Assembly (NCBI RefSeq): GCF_021134715.1
Contig: NC_060028.1
Span: 7,524,501 to 7,588,500 of the forward strand
Direction: 5' to 3'
DNA from: Daphnia pulex
Taxonomy: Eukaryota > Arthropoda > Branchiopoda > Diplostraca > Daphniidae
DNA: 64,000 nucleotides
Below the pieces are notes generated by a model. The model was not told the DNA's origin, ran no database searches, and was given only the letters and a program-made list of their open reading frames with translations. Both the position numbers and the translations under genes were made by a program. This document shows positions 1 through 12,900 of this stretch, piece by piece; the stretch's first letter is position 1, and each line of letters begins with the position of its first letter.

Positions 1-672
1 GATGGTAATACAACGCTCCTGTTCATCTTTACGGGTGTCAGTAAAGCGCATTTCACCAGCCTTAGCTCCAGCGATGATGCCAGCCTTGCCAACCAAAGAA
101 TCTGTCAATGTAGACTTTCCATGGTCAACATGAGCAATGACAGACATGTTACGGATGTTCCTCTTCTTGTCCATCATGACACGAATTTCATCTACTGTGA
201 AGTTCACCTGTAAAATAATACAAATAACACTTTACTCATAATGACACTTTACATTAATTTGATCCCACAACATAAAAGATTTTCCATGTCCCTCAAGCTA
301 GACCCTAAAAATTTTCAACTGTCAACTTAAAACGGTACGTTAATAAGGGCAATCAACCGGATACCGGAACAGTGTACCTGATACACTACATCTTGTCAAA
401 TACTTTAAACCCTTGAATAAAGCATACTAAATACTAATCAAAATGTCGGAATACAACGACATGACAAAGATATCTCAAATCTGTTGTAACAACCCGTTAT
501 CTTCCCCATCTTTTCTTTCCAACGTGTCAAGACCCAAGTCATGAGGACACGAATATTAAAATTAATAATAACGAAACGATAAGACCCTGTCGAGAATCTA
601 TTTCCCATTCAATAAAATCGCCTTCTCTTCAAAATTAGAATGATGATATTAAAAGTTAGAATTCTTTACCAT
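1..672 (-). CDS. eEF2: Translation elongation factor 2, N-terminal part (runs off left edge)
   Basis: eEF2 is the GTPase that moves tRNA and mRNA through the cytosolic ribosome after each peptide bond. Model: complement(join(<1..207,670..672)). The start codon ATG at 672-670 is followed directly by a GTAAAG donor, so the first coding exon is the initiator Met alone. After a 462-bp intron the second exon opens with VNFTVDEIR and reads [20 protein letters not shown]. That is the invariant eEF2 N-terminus, with the G1 P-loop AHVDHGKS followed by the switch region. A Met-only first coding exon is, as I recall, also seen in insect eEF2. Only about 70 residues are inside the window, and the rest of the protein lies to the left. 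The gene faces RpS15 across a shared upstream region, so two translation-machinery genes are divergently paired. Identity is near certain; the first exon is inferred from splice consensus. Confidence 0.95.
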
Positions 673-1044
673 TTTCGATGATATTGGATAAACTGCTGCC
701 GAAGTTCACAAAAAGACGGGTACAGAGAGAGCCCGTCTAGAAAAAGAGAACGATGAGATGGTAGAGACCTCTAAAGTAAGCTAAAAAATCACCTCCCTTT
801 ATTAACAAAACCACGTACTGTCTGCGTTGTCGAGCAACAAATATTACACTTTTTGTTTCTTTTCGAGTTAAAAGTGTAACTGAAAATTTTCCTATTTTCT
901 GAAATAAATTGTTATGATTTAAAAAGTTATTTTAATAGAATGTGAATATTTTCATTTATTTCTATGTGAACCCTAGTCAACAGTGCGTTGCTAGTTCACT
1001 TTTTTGCCGTCACTTTTTGCAGTTCGTCCATTGCAGTTAAAACC
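673..1044. promoter_or_regulatory. Shared upstream region of eEF2 and RpS15
   Basis: These 372 bp separate the start codons of two divergently transcribed translation genes, so both promoters and 5' leaders must lie here unless there are distant 5' exons. Pyrimidine-rich runs occur just upstream of RpS15 (around 998-1018). They could be the terminal oligopyrimidine tract expected at the 5' ends of such mRNAs, but the transcription start cannot be fixed from sequence. No TATA box is obvious. Confidence 0.5.
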
Positions 1045-1850
<806 letters not shown>

Positions 1851-1878
1851 ATTGCAGTTGGTTTGTCACTTCAAGGTC

Positions 1879-1917
1879 AATAAACATCCTTCTTGGCCTG
1901 AAAACTGTTTATTTATT
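1879..1917. terminator. Interdigitated poly(A) signals of RpS15 and the M1AP-like gene
   Basis: A plus-strand AATAAA lies at 1879-1884, 28 bp after the RpS15 stop. On the minus strand, AATAAA hexamers (read as tttatt on the plus strand) lie at 1912-1917 and 1908-1913, directly after the M1AP-like stop codon. Cleavage 10-30 bp beyond each signal would make the two mRNAs overlap at their 3' ends. Confidence 0.6.
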
Positions 1918-3749
1918 TTATTTACTGGAGTACATCCCTAACGCTGGGTGAGCTAAAAAACGGGTCTTAGTGTTTGTCATCTGTGCTGAATTGTTTTTAG
2001 GTTTCTTGGTTGGCTGATTCCCTTTGATTTTGGAATTTGGTTCATGTTGAGGAGAGGTGAAGTTCTTTAAGAAATAGGTGTTAGTAAATTCATTCACAGG
2101 ATAAAAGAGTAGCTACTAGAAATACCTTCATCCATTCCCCTTTCAAAAGTGCAATGATATTTGCATTCGGTCCAAAGCCATATTCATCAGTAGATTGAAT
2201 TTTCTTTGTGAGCTGTTCAAAGTCTTCTGATATCAATTCAGTTGTGTTCGGTTCGGGTTTCGGTAGCAGTAATTCAACGCAAGCTATAGGCTGCATTAGC
2301 ATTCGTAAATCATCACCTTAATAGCATCATACGAACGCAGTTAATCATTGAGGATTACGCTTTCATGTGTTCTGCATACTTACAAGGAATAAGAGCATAG
2401 GTTGCGAAAGTGTTAATTTCCTTGGCTATTAAAAGGGTTTCTTTGTTCCTGAATACAGTTGTTTTCAAATGAATTTAGTTTATCCCGCAAATTTATTCTT
2501 TGTTTTCCTAATTATACTTGGCTAGTTTGCACAGAGCTTCCCAGCGGTAGCTGTTAGCAGACGTGTTCGTATCGCTAGAAAGCAAAACGCATCGGCCATA
2601 TGCGTACGACCGACACAAATCCATTGGATAAGTTACTGCTGTGATGGTCAGGCTCTGTGGAAGGTCTAGAAAAAGATTTGTTTAATTAGGTATTTGAAAT
2701 GAATTTTGTAATATAGAGGTATACCTGTTTGAGAAGGGCGTAAATCAACAAACAAGTCTTCGACTTTCGCAACCACCTCGGGACCGTTGTTAGGAAAACT
2801 AAATTTTAGATCAAAAGGACGCCTTTTTGCCCAACCCTGTGAAAAATGAATGTACAGTATAATCAAATACAATTATGTCTCGCATAAAAAATACCTACTT
2901 TACAAATAGCTTCCATGGAAATATCGAGTCCCTTAATTGGTAACGAATGAACGCGAACTTTTTCCGACACTACAGAATCCTTCAAGAAGTTTTTGTTGCC
3001 GATCTCTAGGACCTACATAAGTAAAATAATGTTATAGTCACGGAATAGTATAACATCAACTGGTGAAAAAGTACTTGAATCTGAACATTGGATGCATCAC
3101 GACTGGAATGAAAAAATTCGTCGATTTCTTGTTCAACTTTTCCTTCCCAATGAACGGCTATTATGGTTATCAACAATTCTTTTTCCTTCTTTTCTTTTAG
3201 CTCCTGTTAAAACATCAAATGTTACATGAATAGAAACATACATGAAAAGGTTATGCCTTGCTTTGAACTGTTTGATTGTATTTTGCAATGCAGAACAGAT
3301 GTTGCTCAACAGTTTTTGCTTTTTCTCTATCAAATTCGACCCGAACCCAGCATTCTGTAAAGTAACAAAATACCACAAGATAAGACACATGCACACTCAT
3401 GAAGAATGTGTTATTTTGTACATTGTTGTTAATAATTTTAATGGCGTCGTCAAAAGCTTTGTTAAATCCAGGAAGAGAAATGTGCTTCATGTCTTGCAAA
3501 GACAGTACATTTGTAAACATATTCTCTCCGACAATTGCCATGCCAAAATGAGTCCATGAAGTTGTTCGGCCCAAGACGGCTGTTTCCTTCAGGATCTACA
3601 ATTTGACAGGAAATGATACTATAAAGTAGCAATCGACCACGAATCTTTTTTTCATTTGTGAAATGTATATATGCTGTTACCCCAAGAACAGTAGTGAGAC
3701 GACAGTCTCGGGGTAGAAATTTACGGTTGTCTACAATGATAAAGCGCAT
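1918..3749 (-). CDS. M1AP: Meiosis 1-associated protein (M1AP)-like
   Basis: In vertebrates M1AP is required for meiosis I, where it works with the crossover-promoting SHOC1-TEX11-SPO16 group. Model: complement(join(1918..2064,2126..2316,2384..2448,2518..2665,2725..2836,2899..3012,3075..3203,3262..3354,3422..3595,3681..3749)), ten exons, 413 aa, shorter than human M1AP (about 530 aa). Recognition rests on blocks I recall from human M1AP. They include a central DISMEAICKGWAKR segment, an LCRSYAYG block, and WEALCKLAKNKETLLIAKE followed by ATYALIP and IACVELLLP near the C-terminus. No catalytic motif is visible. The start is the first Met in frame, giving MRFIIVDNRKFLPRDCRLTT. Exon 3 ends at a GC donor (see findings). 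A 309-bp divergent upstream region is shared with NCBP3. The match is from memory and needs a profile search. Confidence 0.75.
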
Positions 3750-4058
3750 TTCACTCTGAGTCTCTGACTAATGAATTCTTGATTGTGAAGATCTCAAAAC
3801 TTGAGAAAAACGTGGGTCAAGAACGTGTGTACTCTTCCAAAGTTTCAAAGAGAATGAGCGCCTCAATCAGATTCAGTAGCACGTTGCCAGGTTAAGTGGT
3901 CGTTGATTTGCTTGGACTTAGGCGTCAGTTCGAGTTCGTCTGCTGCCAAAGTCAGCCAATTTCCGAAACTGTTTTTAGAAGCTTACTTGCCTTAGTATTG
4001 TAATTTCATTGACAGTTTGTTCGATTTTATTCTTATTAATTACTAATCTGAACTAAAC
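3750..4058. promoter_or_regulatory. Divergent upstream region, M1AP-like / NCBP3
   Basis: This 309-bp gap lies between the start codons of two oppositely directed genes and has no ORF of its own. It should contain both 5' leaders and core promoters. I see no clear TATA element, which would be usual for TATA-less bidirectional promoters. Confidence 0.4.
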
Positions 4059-5789
4059 ATGGAAACTGAAAATATTGACATGATGGAGGATGGAGAAGTT
4101 GACGAAACCAACGAGGTGAGTCATTAACTAGTTAACCAATTTATCGTTTGGAAGAAAAGTGGCAGTACTTGAATCACTAGAATGAACCTATAATATAAGT
4201 TTTTTACATTGCTATTTAGGTGGATTTTAAGCGAGAAAGGAAAGTTTCAGAAAGCATAAGGAACTCATTTTCTTCATTAGATGAAGAAAAACTTAAGAAA
4301 CGAGCTGAAAGATTTGGAATTGACCCTGATTCAACAAAAGTGGCACCAGTTACAAAAGAACAAATGAAAGAATTATATGAAAGGTGTTCAAAACAAATTA
4401 ACTTACATTTCCAAATTAACTAATGTGTTTTTTTCTCTTTTCTTAGCTTGGAAATACCAGCTGAAGAAATAAAAAATATTTTGGAATCTGACATGTCTGA
4501 ACCTGGTACTCATGTATTAAATCATCGATTTGAAGCTATTCACTTAAGAGGAACAGAAGACATGAACACTCAGAACGTCTTTGATTATTTCAAGGGATAT
4601 GCTCCTGCCTCTATTGAATGGATTAATGATTATTCATGTAAATTAACATTTTACATTATTCTAATTCAAACCTAATGAAAATTATATGTTTTCAGGTAAT
4701 GTAGTGTGGTTAGAGCCTTGGCAAGCAGCTCGAGCAATCCTTGAGCGTTCGAGTCGAAATGTAGTTGTCCAACCCACAAAAAGTAACGTTGAAGGGGAAG
4801 AAATGGACCACGAAGAGTCAGTTAGTGAGCCTGCTCTTCCCATTCCAACACCACCTGGGATTTGGCGATTGGGCTTTGAGTATCAGTATGCTAAAGCTTT
4901 AATTATGCGTTTCGCCACGAGAGCAGATCGCAAAATAAAAGGGGCTGAACGATTAAGTCAGTACTATCGTAATCATGGGAATCCCAACTACGGTGGGTTG
5001 GCGGGTCTCATCAGTTCCTCTCGGAAACGACGCTTCCATGGCAAACCCGATCCTACAGAGCAGGTTGACTCAAAAAATCCTTGGGGATCACTTGCTGAAG
5101 CATGGGGAGCCAGTGAACCTGCTGAACCATGGGAAGCCAGTGAGCCTGCTGAAAATTGGGAGCGAAGACCTGAAGGTATATGTCTTGTTCTCCCAAAAAA
5201 AAGGGGTAAAATTTTTACATTATACTTGATTTTTCGTACAGGAAAACGTCCTATTGGAACCGGTTTGCCTTCCGCTCTGGTGCGACGTTTAGGTCATCAA
5301 CCTCCCCGCCCATCTCCTTCCCGATCACGAGACACAGAATCTGATGCGTCTGATAGTTGGGATACGACAGATAGCGAATCTGGATCGTGTAGCAGCCAGA
5401 GTTCAAATCAAGAGGTTGGTCGTAGCAAGAAAAAAAGAATTCGGATGCGAATGTATGCTGACGAAGAGGAAGAAAGAAACAGAAGAAAAAATCTACACGC
5501 AAGGCTTGCTGACCCCCACCCAGAAAAGAACGGTCTATCTGGCAAGGCCCGCACTTCTAGACCAGTACACACTCGACTTGGCCCAAACGTCGATGTCTTG
5601 CCGGCGGCCATGCCCATTTCCACGCGTAGTGATTTACGTCAACGACTTGGATCGTCTGCTCCCAAAAGTCCAGTTGATTCAGTTTTACTCCGTGGAACGC
5701 TTATATCTGCCGACCAAGAAGGACCACATTTGGAAAACGCCAAGATTGATTTGAGAAGCAAATTACAAAGCAGGCTTGGATCTAAATGA
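4059..5789 (+). CDS. NCBP3: Nuclear cap-binding protein subunit 3
   Basis: NCBP3 (human C17orf85) associates with the nuclear cap-binding complex and supports poly(A) mRNA export. Model: join(4059..4115,4220..4383,4447..4637,4696..5175,5242..5789), 479 aa. Diagnostic parts are an acidic N-terminus (METENIDMMEDGEVDE), then RAERFGIDP. Next comes an RRM-like region with HLRGTEDMNTQNVFDYFKGY and the conserved NVVWLEPWQAARAILE block (about residues 137-152). The C-terminal half is low-complexity, with acidic Ser-Asp stretches and basic RKKR patches, as in the human protein. Two near-identical repeats (WGASEPAEPWEASEPAENW) stand around 5104-5160. The fourth intron, 66 bp with no in-frame stop, could be retained without breaking the frame. 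The gene converges on GLOD4. Confidence 0.9.
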
Positions 5790-5890
5790 AGATGATCAAC
5801 CAGCTGTCTATTGTGTCAAACTCGTTATAATCCAATTTTTAAAATCTGGCCCCATTTTTGCAAACATCGATTTTCATGAATTAAACTTGG

Positions 5891-5896
5891 TTTATT
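5891..5896 (-). terminator. GLOD4: Probable GLOD4 poly(A) signal
   Basis: The plus-strand tttatt reads AATAAA on the minus strand, about 110 bp downstream of the GLOD4 stop codon and inside the 214-bp gap to NCBP3. No canonical hexamer was found just after the NCBP3 stop. Confidence 0.45.
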
Positions 5897-6003
5897 CGGA
5901 TTACTATTGGAAGCAATATAACATGAGTAAAGTGTTGAAATTAAACCATAACTTGTCTAATAATTTTTCTTGGATTAAGTTGGAAAAAAATTCATGATAC
6001 AAA

Positions 6004-7318
6004 TTATGCTTCGGCTTTGCTCAGGCCTTTTTTTGTAAACCACTCGTCTGAGTGATCAGCCGCCAATGCATCGCTTAACAGACCGTCGGCTGCAGGATCC
6101 ATCCGAGACAATTCCCGAAACCCTTCATCTCCAACAAAACAAATTTCATGACCATCCTAGTAATAAAACAAAATTTTAGATCTAATCTAATAGTTTAATA
6201 CGATAAAATATATTTGTGTTACTGGATCAGCCAAGATGACGACTTGAACAGTTGCTTTTCCCGGGGTATCTAAGCTGACAAATGGAGTTAGAATAGTTCC
6301 ATCGGCTGCTTTAACTTCAGACTCGATTGATTTCAGCTGAGATGATGGACATGAAAAAGCAATCCGACCAAAAGCTTTGCAATGCTCAACCTTCTCACCT
6401 TTACATTAAAGTAATTTAAAAATCCAACAATTATTTATCAGATATGATTGGGAACTTACCAATGAATTTTAATTCAAGCTTGGCTTGGTCATCAGCATAG
6501 CCTAACAATGCTTGTTTTTCACTCTGCTCATACAGTTTCAATTTGAGCAATTCTGACCAATAGGTAAGAGACTGGTCCTTTTCAGAAATAGCCAAAGTTA
6601 CTTTCTGCACAGGATCTTTCAAATAATAATTAAACAATATTTAAGAATTTATTAGTATTGAAATTATAGTAGTATATTATATATACCTGTATCAGTAGGT
6701 TGAAGTTCATCCACAATGTAAAATTTGTAACCACCTGGTGCTTCTAGATAAGGAAAAGTATCTTTATCATGGATAGGCCATCCAAGAGCTTCTGCATTTT
6801 GTAAGACTTGGCTTGATTTTATGGTGAGTCCTACAAAATCATTTCCTAACTTGTAAGAGGAAAGTCCATAGTTGTAAGTTCTAAAAAATACAAAATAAAA
6901 AAAGATTTGAGTATGATGTAGTACCATAAAACATATTATTTAAAAGGCAACTTACAATTCACAAACAAAATGGTTATCCTCAGGTCCATATCCTATCATT
7001 GTTTTGCTCCATTTTCCATCATATGGTCTATACATGCCAAAATCAAGATAATGATAAAACCAAAAATTGCAGAGATTCATCAAATTTGAGCATGATCAAA
7101 GAAGCATACCCATTGCAAGCTGCTTTACAGCCTTCTTCAAATTCCTCATGCCGCAATATCTAAAAAAAACAAGACTGGAATGAAAAAAAATGTGCGTAAA
7201 TTATGTTGCTGAATGAGATCTAGTTCACCTTCATGCCCAAAACATCTTTATAAAATTTAATTGTTTGGGTTCGATTGCCAACTTTGAACACAAAATGAAG
7301 AGCTCGCCTTCCGGACAT
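6004..7318 (-). CDS. GLOD4: Glyoxalase domain-containing protein 4
   Basis: GLOD4 belongs to the vicinal-oxygen-chelate (glyoxalase I-like) fold family and is reported in mitochondria of vertebrates; its substrate is not established. Model: complement(join(6004..6156,6223..6398,6460..6615,6687..6880,6956..7027,7110..7159,7229..7318)), 296 aa, close to human GLOD4 (about 300). The N-terminus [20 protein letters not shown] leads into the first VOC unit (about residues 4-130), with [20 protein letters not shown] and [19 protein letters not shown] second unit (about 137-290) contains [19 protein letters not shown] and [20 protein letters not shown]. The gene starts 212 bp from divergent MRM3. Splice phases close exactly. 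Confidence 0.95.
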
Positions 7319-7530
7319 TTCAGTTGGCGCCTGACAGTTAACGGAATGTATGGAGTCACGATTCGGTGAAGAAAGCTTCGAGAACAATTATATAGATCCG
7401 GTGTCGGGTGACAGATGGATCAGAGATTAAATTCAGGCAGAACTTGTACGGTGAAATACTGAAATGACGCGACGAGTCGATGACGATCAACAGAGTCAAG
7501 CAGACGACGTTTCCGACCCGGTAAACAACA
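7319..7530. promoter_or_regulatory. Compact bidirectional promoter, GLOD4 / MRM3
   Basis: Only 212 bp lie between the two start codons, so the promoters of GLOD4 and the mitochondrial rRNA methyltransferase must overlap or sit back to back. I recognise no specific factor-binding site. Confidence 0.45.
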
Positions 7531-9251
7531 ATGGCGTGTGTCTCACGTGGTCTCTGTATTTCCAAAATCAGTATCTGGTTTATGAAAGTGAATGTACGAG
7601 GCTTTGCTCGATACGCTCATCGAAATCCCATAAAGATTTTTTCATCAGAAGAGGCTAAAAAACTAAGCAATAAGCCATCTTTAATTTTTGAAGATTCGGT
7701 AAGTGATGTCCCGGCACCGAGCAAAAAAGAACAAGCACGCCCGAAAAATTTTGCTGCTGAACATCCCAGCAGAACTGCTGATAAGTATGACAAGAAAAAA
7801 GACGCCGTTTTGATCGAGAAAAGCGCATTAAACATTTCAAAACCTCGTGTGATTGATGTAAAGAAGAAACATGAAACCAACCACGCCAACCAGCATGTGA
7901 AAGACCAAATTACTATTACAGCATGTGGTGAATCAGTTGTACAGGATATTGTCACAGACAAACAAACTTCCGAGAGAAAATTAAGGTATTAAAGTTTTAG
8001 ATTGCAATTATGTCTTTATACTATAGTACATGATTTTTCAGCTCTGTTATTCAAACTGTCAAGTCAAGCAGAGCCAGAAAAGCTTCTGGTAAAATTTTGT
8101 TGGAAGGAGAGAGATTAATAGCTGATGCAATGAATGCTGGAGCACATGCAGAGACAATTTTTTTCAGTGACACTAAACTGTTGACCACACTCCCTTTAAA
8201 AAAATATCCATCTATCCAGCTTTATCAAGTTCAATATGGTAAAATCCAACTTTGGTCAGACTTGACAACTAGTCCTGGAATTATGGGTATAAATAATATT
8301 ATTAAATATGAATTTGAAATTCAAACACTAATAAGCTGTGGTTTTAATTATCCTCTGATAAAGGTATTTTTGATGTGACAAAGCCAACAAATTCTGACAT
8401 ACCCCATCATATCCCATTAACAATAATCTGTGATAATATAAGAGACCCTGGTAATATGGGGACTATTATAAGGTGTGCAGCAGCAGTGGGCTGTAAAGCT
8501 CTAATTACTACACCAGGTACTGTTTATATGTAAACTATAATTCAGATGATTACACATGTGTAATCTATGTATAGGATTATTTGAATTAATTAAAAATTAA
8601 TTTTAGATTGTGTTGATGTTTGGGACTCCAAAGTTTTGAGGGCTGCGGCTGGAGGACATTTCCGAGTCAAATTGGCTTTGAATGTGGATTGGGATTTGAT
8701 TGCAGAAAACTTCGTCACCCAGGACGATACTGTTTTATTGGCAGATTCCTCAATTCAAGCAGCATCACCAATAGTCGATGAAAAAGATCGTTTGGCCAGT
8801 AATTTATCATGGCTAGAACGAGAGCAGGGTCCGAAGTCTAAGTCTGTAGAAATTTTGAAAGAAGGAAATATTCAATATCGCGACTCCTCCTACCTGGACG
8901 ATAAAAGTCTTCGGGTGTATAAAAAGCTGCCTCTAGCTCATTCAGCTTATGACAAAATCGACCTAAATTCTGTGACATCTCTTACGTTAGTTATTGGCGG
9001 AGAAACTCATGGTTTGAGTTCTGCTGCTCACAAATTGGCGCACGAATATGGAGGTTTGAAGGTATAGGAAAATTACAAACAAAATGTGATCATATCTTTA
9101 ACACCTTTTAAAAATTTTTATTTTTAAGGTTTTCATTCCATTAGAAAACAAAGTGGACAGTTTGAATGCTGGTGTGGCCGTGGGTATTCTAGCATATGAA
9201 TTCAGACGATTATTCCTGCAAAAAAAAGTTTCAGACACACAGAAACTGTAA
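7531..9251 (+). CDS. MRM3: Mitochondrial rRNA 2'-O-methyltransferase 3 (SpoU/TrmH family)
   Basis: MRM3 (RNMTL1) methylates a ribose in the A-loop of the mitochondrial large-subunit rRNA. Model: join(7531..7985,8042..8286,8364..8516,8607..9061,9129..9251), 476 aa. The first 150 residues form a basic leader with a probable targeting peptide, followed by a low-complexity Lys-rich stretch. The substrate-binding domain includes SGKILLEGERLIADAMNAGA. The SPOUT catalytic domain carries the three SpoU motifs: NIRDPGNMGTIIRCAAAVG, VIGGETHGLS, and IPLENKVDSLNAGVAVGILA. Start choice: the first ATG of the open frame at 7531; a Met a few codons later is possible. A plus-strand AATAAA at 9360-9365 is the likely poly(A) signal. 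All introns are short GT-AG. Confidence 0.92.
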
Positions 9252-9907
9252 CCGTAATAGTTCCGCGTTTAGAAAACGAATTAAGTGAAATAAACGAAGA
9301 AAACAGATGCCTTGCTTGTTTGTTTCTCCCCTTTTAACTATTCAAACACATACATTACGAATAAATAATTGCGTGACTACCAATAGTGCCATTAGTATAC
9401 AATTATGCATGTATAGGAATATGTCGAATTGTCGATATTATTTTATAAACTACTGGGTTTATAAAACCAAAAGTAATAGTTGCAGCCAAGTTTTATTTGT
9501 TCCGAGTCATTCGATTTTCGATTTAGTTTTAAAGTGCTAAGAAATTTTCTTATCAGTTCTATTTACTCAGTGATATTTTAAAATTTCAAACTGATAAAAA
9601 CATCTCGGAAGTCTAGGCCTAACGAACAAGAACAAGAAGAGAAAAATCCTCGGAAGTAGGAATTGGAATTTGGAATTGCTAGAATTGCTTAAGTATGGTG
9701 GTGAGAAGGGGTTTTAGACTTTCAGTACTGTACCTCGCGCGCCCTCTGGATCGTCCCATATTAGTTTCATCCCTTGTGATTCTTTGGTCAGTTGCAGACA
9801 ACCTCGCAGAAGTTGCGAAAGCAAGAAAACTTTTCTACGAGATTACAATCTCCCCACGCTTGTTTTTCTGTTATTCAGCTTTAAAATTCCGATAAATTGT
9901 TTGAAAG
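9252..9907. other. Gap between MRM3 and sno
   Basis: This 656-bp gap contains the MRM3 3' UTR with AATAAA at 9360-9365, and then the upstream region of sno. Short open frames at 9307-9540 and 9695-9895 look non-coding: AT-rich, no recognisable protein, no homology I can name. Confidence 0.5.
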
Positions 9908-12900
9908 ATGTCGTTGAGAAAGGCGGTAAGTGCTTTGTGACTGGGTTTGAAAAATAATTTTAAGAAACAAGATGGTCTGTTCAGCCAAAGTATTTTTTGC
10001 ACGTTGACGAACAATTATAATAACGTAGTTAATCAATATTTAATAATTATGCAAAATACTTATTGTTTTTTCTCATGTAGATGGCAACTGCCAAAGCTAC
10101 AGCTGCTGCTGAATCGAAAAAGAAGAAACCAGTAGTCAAGTCGAAACCAAAGATAAAGGAAGAAATCACAATTTCATCTGATGAAAGTGATTTCGATGAT
10201 GAAGATGATCCAGATTGTGTTGAAGTTCCAGGTGGTGGAAGGGATTTACAAACCATGTCAAAAATTGGGATCAGCGAGCCTGGTATTAGTTTTCCATCTC
10301 AAAGTGCTTCTTTGGGCGATACATTAATACTTCCCAGCCCACCAGTGCCAGTACTAAGAGCACCAACTCCCCAACAACCAGGTTATGAAGTCATTCGTAT
10401 ACCTCCTGGTTCTAGTCCTTTTGGACTTGGGGCTGGAATTAAACAACAAACAGCAAATGTTATGCAACAGAAAATTGGAATCATCCGATCAGGCTTGCCT
10501 GCTGGTAGTGGTGCTATAAGAGTGAACTTACCCTTACATGCAGTTCAGTCTATGCTGAAGGCAAATGCTGTTCAGGTAAGAAAGATTTTCTTTTTGTCGC
10601 AAACTTGTACACTAAGTAAAATTATTTTTTGGATAGAATATGCAGAGCCCTGTTAATATAGCTGGAGTTGCAGGTCGCTTGGTGCAGATGCAAATGCAGC
10701 AGAGTGCAAATCAACAATTGCTGAATGCTGCAATTCGACCAATGGCATCTGTTCAGTTAAGACCCCAGCAGCTTCAGCATCTGCAAAACTTCCAACAACT
10801 TCAACAACTACAGCAGATGCAGCAACAGATACCACAGGGAAGGCAAGAAGATGCTGAAGACGAAAACGTGGAAGAAGAGGAGAATATGGGAGTAGCTGAG
10901 ACCTACGCTGATTACATGCCCGCCAAAGTAAAACTTGGACGGAAACATCCCGATCCAGTCGTGGAAACTGCATCACTGGCCAGTGTTGCTCCGCCTGATG
11001 TAACTTACAAACTCAATTTGCCCGACGAAACCATCGACAGCGGATCGCTTTCTGCCCTGCAGCTGGAATCCATCACATATTCCTGTCAGCAGCATGAACG
11101 AACCTTACCCGATGGCTCACGTGCTGGTTACCTCATCGGGGATGGTGCAGGTGTCGGTAAAGGTCGGACAGTATCGGGAATAATCTTCGAGAACTATCAA
11201 AAAGGGAGGAAAAGGGCTATCTGGGTTTCGGTTTCCAGTGACCTGAAGTACGACGCGGAACGAGATCTTCGCGACATTGGAGCTGGCAAGATTCCTGTCT
11301 ATGCCTTGAACAAAATGAAGTACGCCAAAATCTCGGCGGATGTCAATGGCGGAATCAAGAAAGGCGTAATTTTTTCCACGTACTCTTCTTTAATTGGAGA
11401 GTCACAATCCGGTGGAAAATATCGGACACGTCTGAAGCAACTACTTCAGTGGTGTGGAGAAGATTTTGATGGTGTAATCGTGTTTGATGAATGTCATCGA
11501 GCCAAGAATCTTGTTCCCACCGGCTCTACGAAACCTACAAAAACTGGCTTAACTGTATTGGAATTACAGAACAAGTTGCCTAAAGCCAGGATTATCTACG
11601 CCTCTGCTACCGGTGCCTCGGAACCACGCAACATGGCGTACATGGTTCGATTGGGACTCTGGGGTCAGGGTACTCCATTTAAGGGTAAGAAATCTTTATT
11701 AAAGTCCGAGAAAATATTTTTATCTAATTGTTTTTTCTTTTGTATTACAGAATTTACTGATTTCATCGGGGCTGTGGAGAAGCGTGGTGTAGGAGCTATG
11801 GAAATTGTGGCGATGGAGATGAAACATCGGGGCATGTACATTGCCCGTCAACTGTCGTTTAAAGACGTCACGTTCAAAGTTGACGAAGTTGCCCTATCGC
11901 CCAAGTTCATAAAATCTTACGATGATTCTGTGAAACTGTGGGTCCAGCTTCTCCAGTCCTTCACTGAAGCTGCCGAGTTGGTGAATGCTGATCCGAAAAT
12001 GCGCAAAACTATGTGGGCCCAGTTTTGGTCGGCACATCAGCGGTTCTTTAAGTACCTATGTATCGCGGCCAAGGTAAAACACGCAGTCCAAGTAGCCAGC
12101 GAAGCTGTCAAATGCGGAAAGTGCGTGGTTATTGGTTTGCAATCCACCGGAGAGGCGCGAACTCTCGAACAGATCGAGAATGAGGGTGAACTTTCGGATT
12201 TTGTTTCCACTGCGAAAGGGGTACTGCAAGCCTTGGTCGACAAGCACTTTCCTGCTCCTGATCGTTCAAGAGTCCTCCGTTTACTCGGTTTAGACAAAGG
12301 TGCGTCGCTTCTTGACCAGCTTGGTATCGATCCTGAATCCTACGGAGAAGGCAGTGGTAACCAAAAATAAACTTTCGTTGTAAGTTTATTCGCTAATTAA
12401 CATGCTTTTATTTTCAGGAACCAGTGGAGCAAAACGAAAGGCTGCACGTGAAGCCCTGGAGCGGTCCAAGAAGAAAGCACGCACTTCAGATAGCGACTCA
12501 AGTGACCATGAACCAGACTCGGATTTTGAACTGGATGATTCATCTTCTGAACCGTCGGATTCTGAGGATCTTGAGGCCGATGATTACAATCCGTTTGGTG
12601 GAAGCGACAATGAAGACCCATGGTGCAGATCTAACAAAAATGGTCGGACTAAAGGTAATTAAATTGAAACCCCCTTATTTTTCTATTTTGTTTATTGTAT
12701 TCGTCTTTTATTATTTAACTTTATAGTTAAAACTAAGGCGAAGAAGAAAGACAAAAAGGTGAAAGTGAAAGAAGCAAGGAAAAAGAAGGAAGATTCTTTT
12801 GATGAAGAAGAAGAAGTTAAACCACCCACCATTCCGATCCCACGACCTCCGTCAGTTCTGGATAAAAAGGAAGACATGTTCAATCGTCCACCACCCAAAG

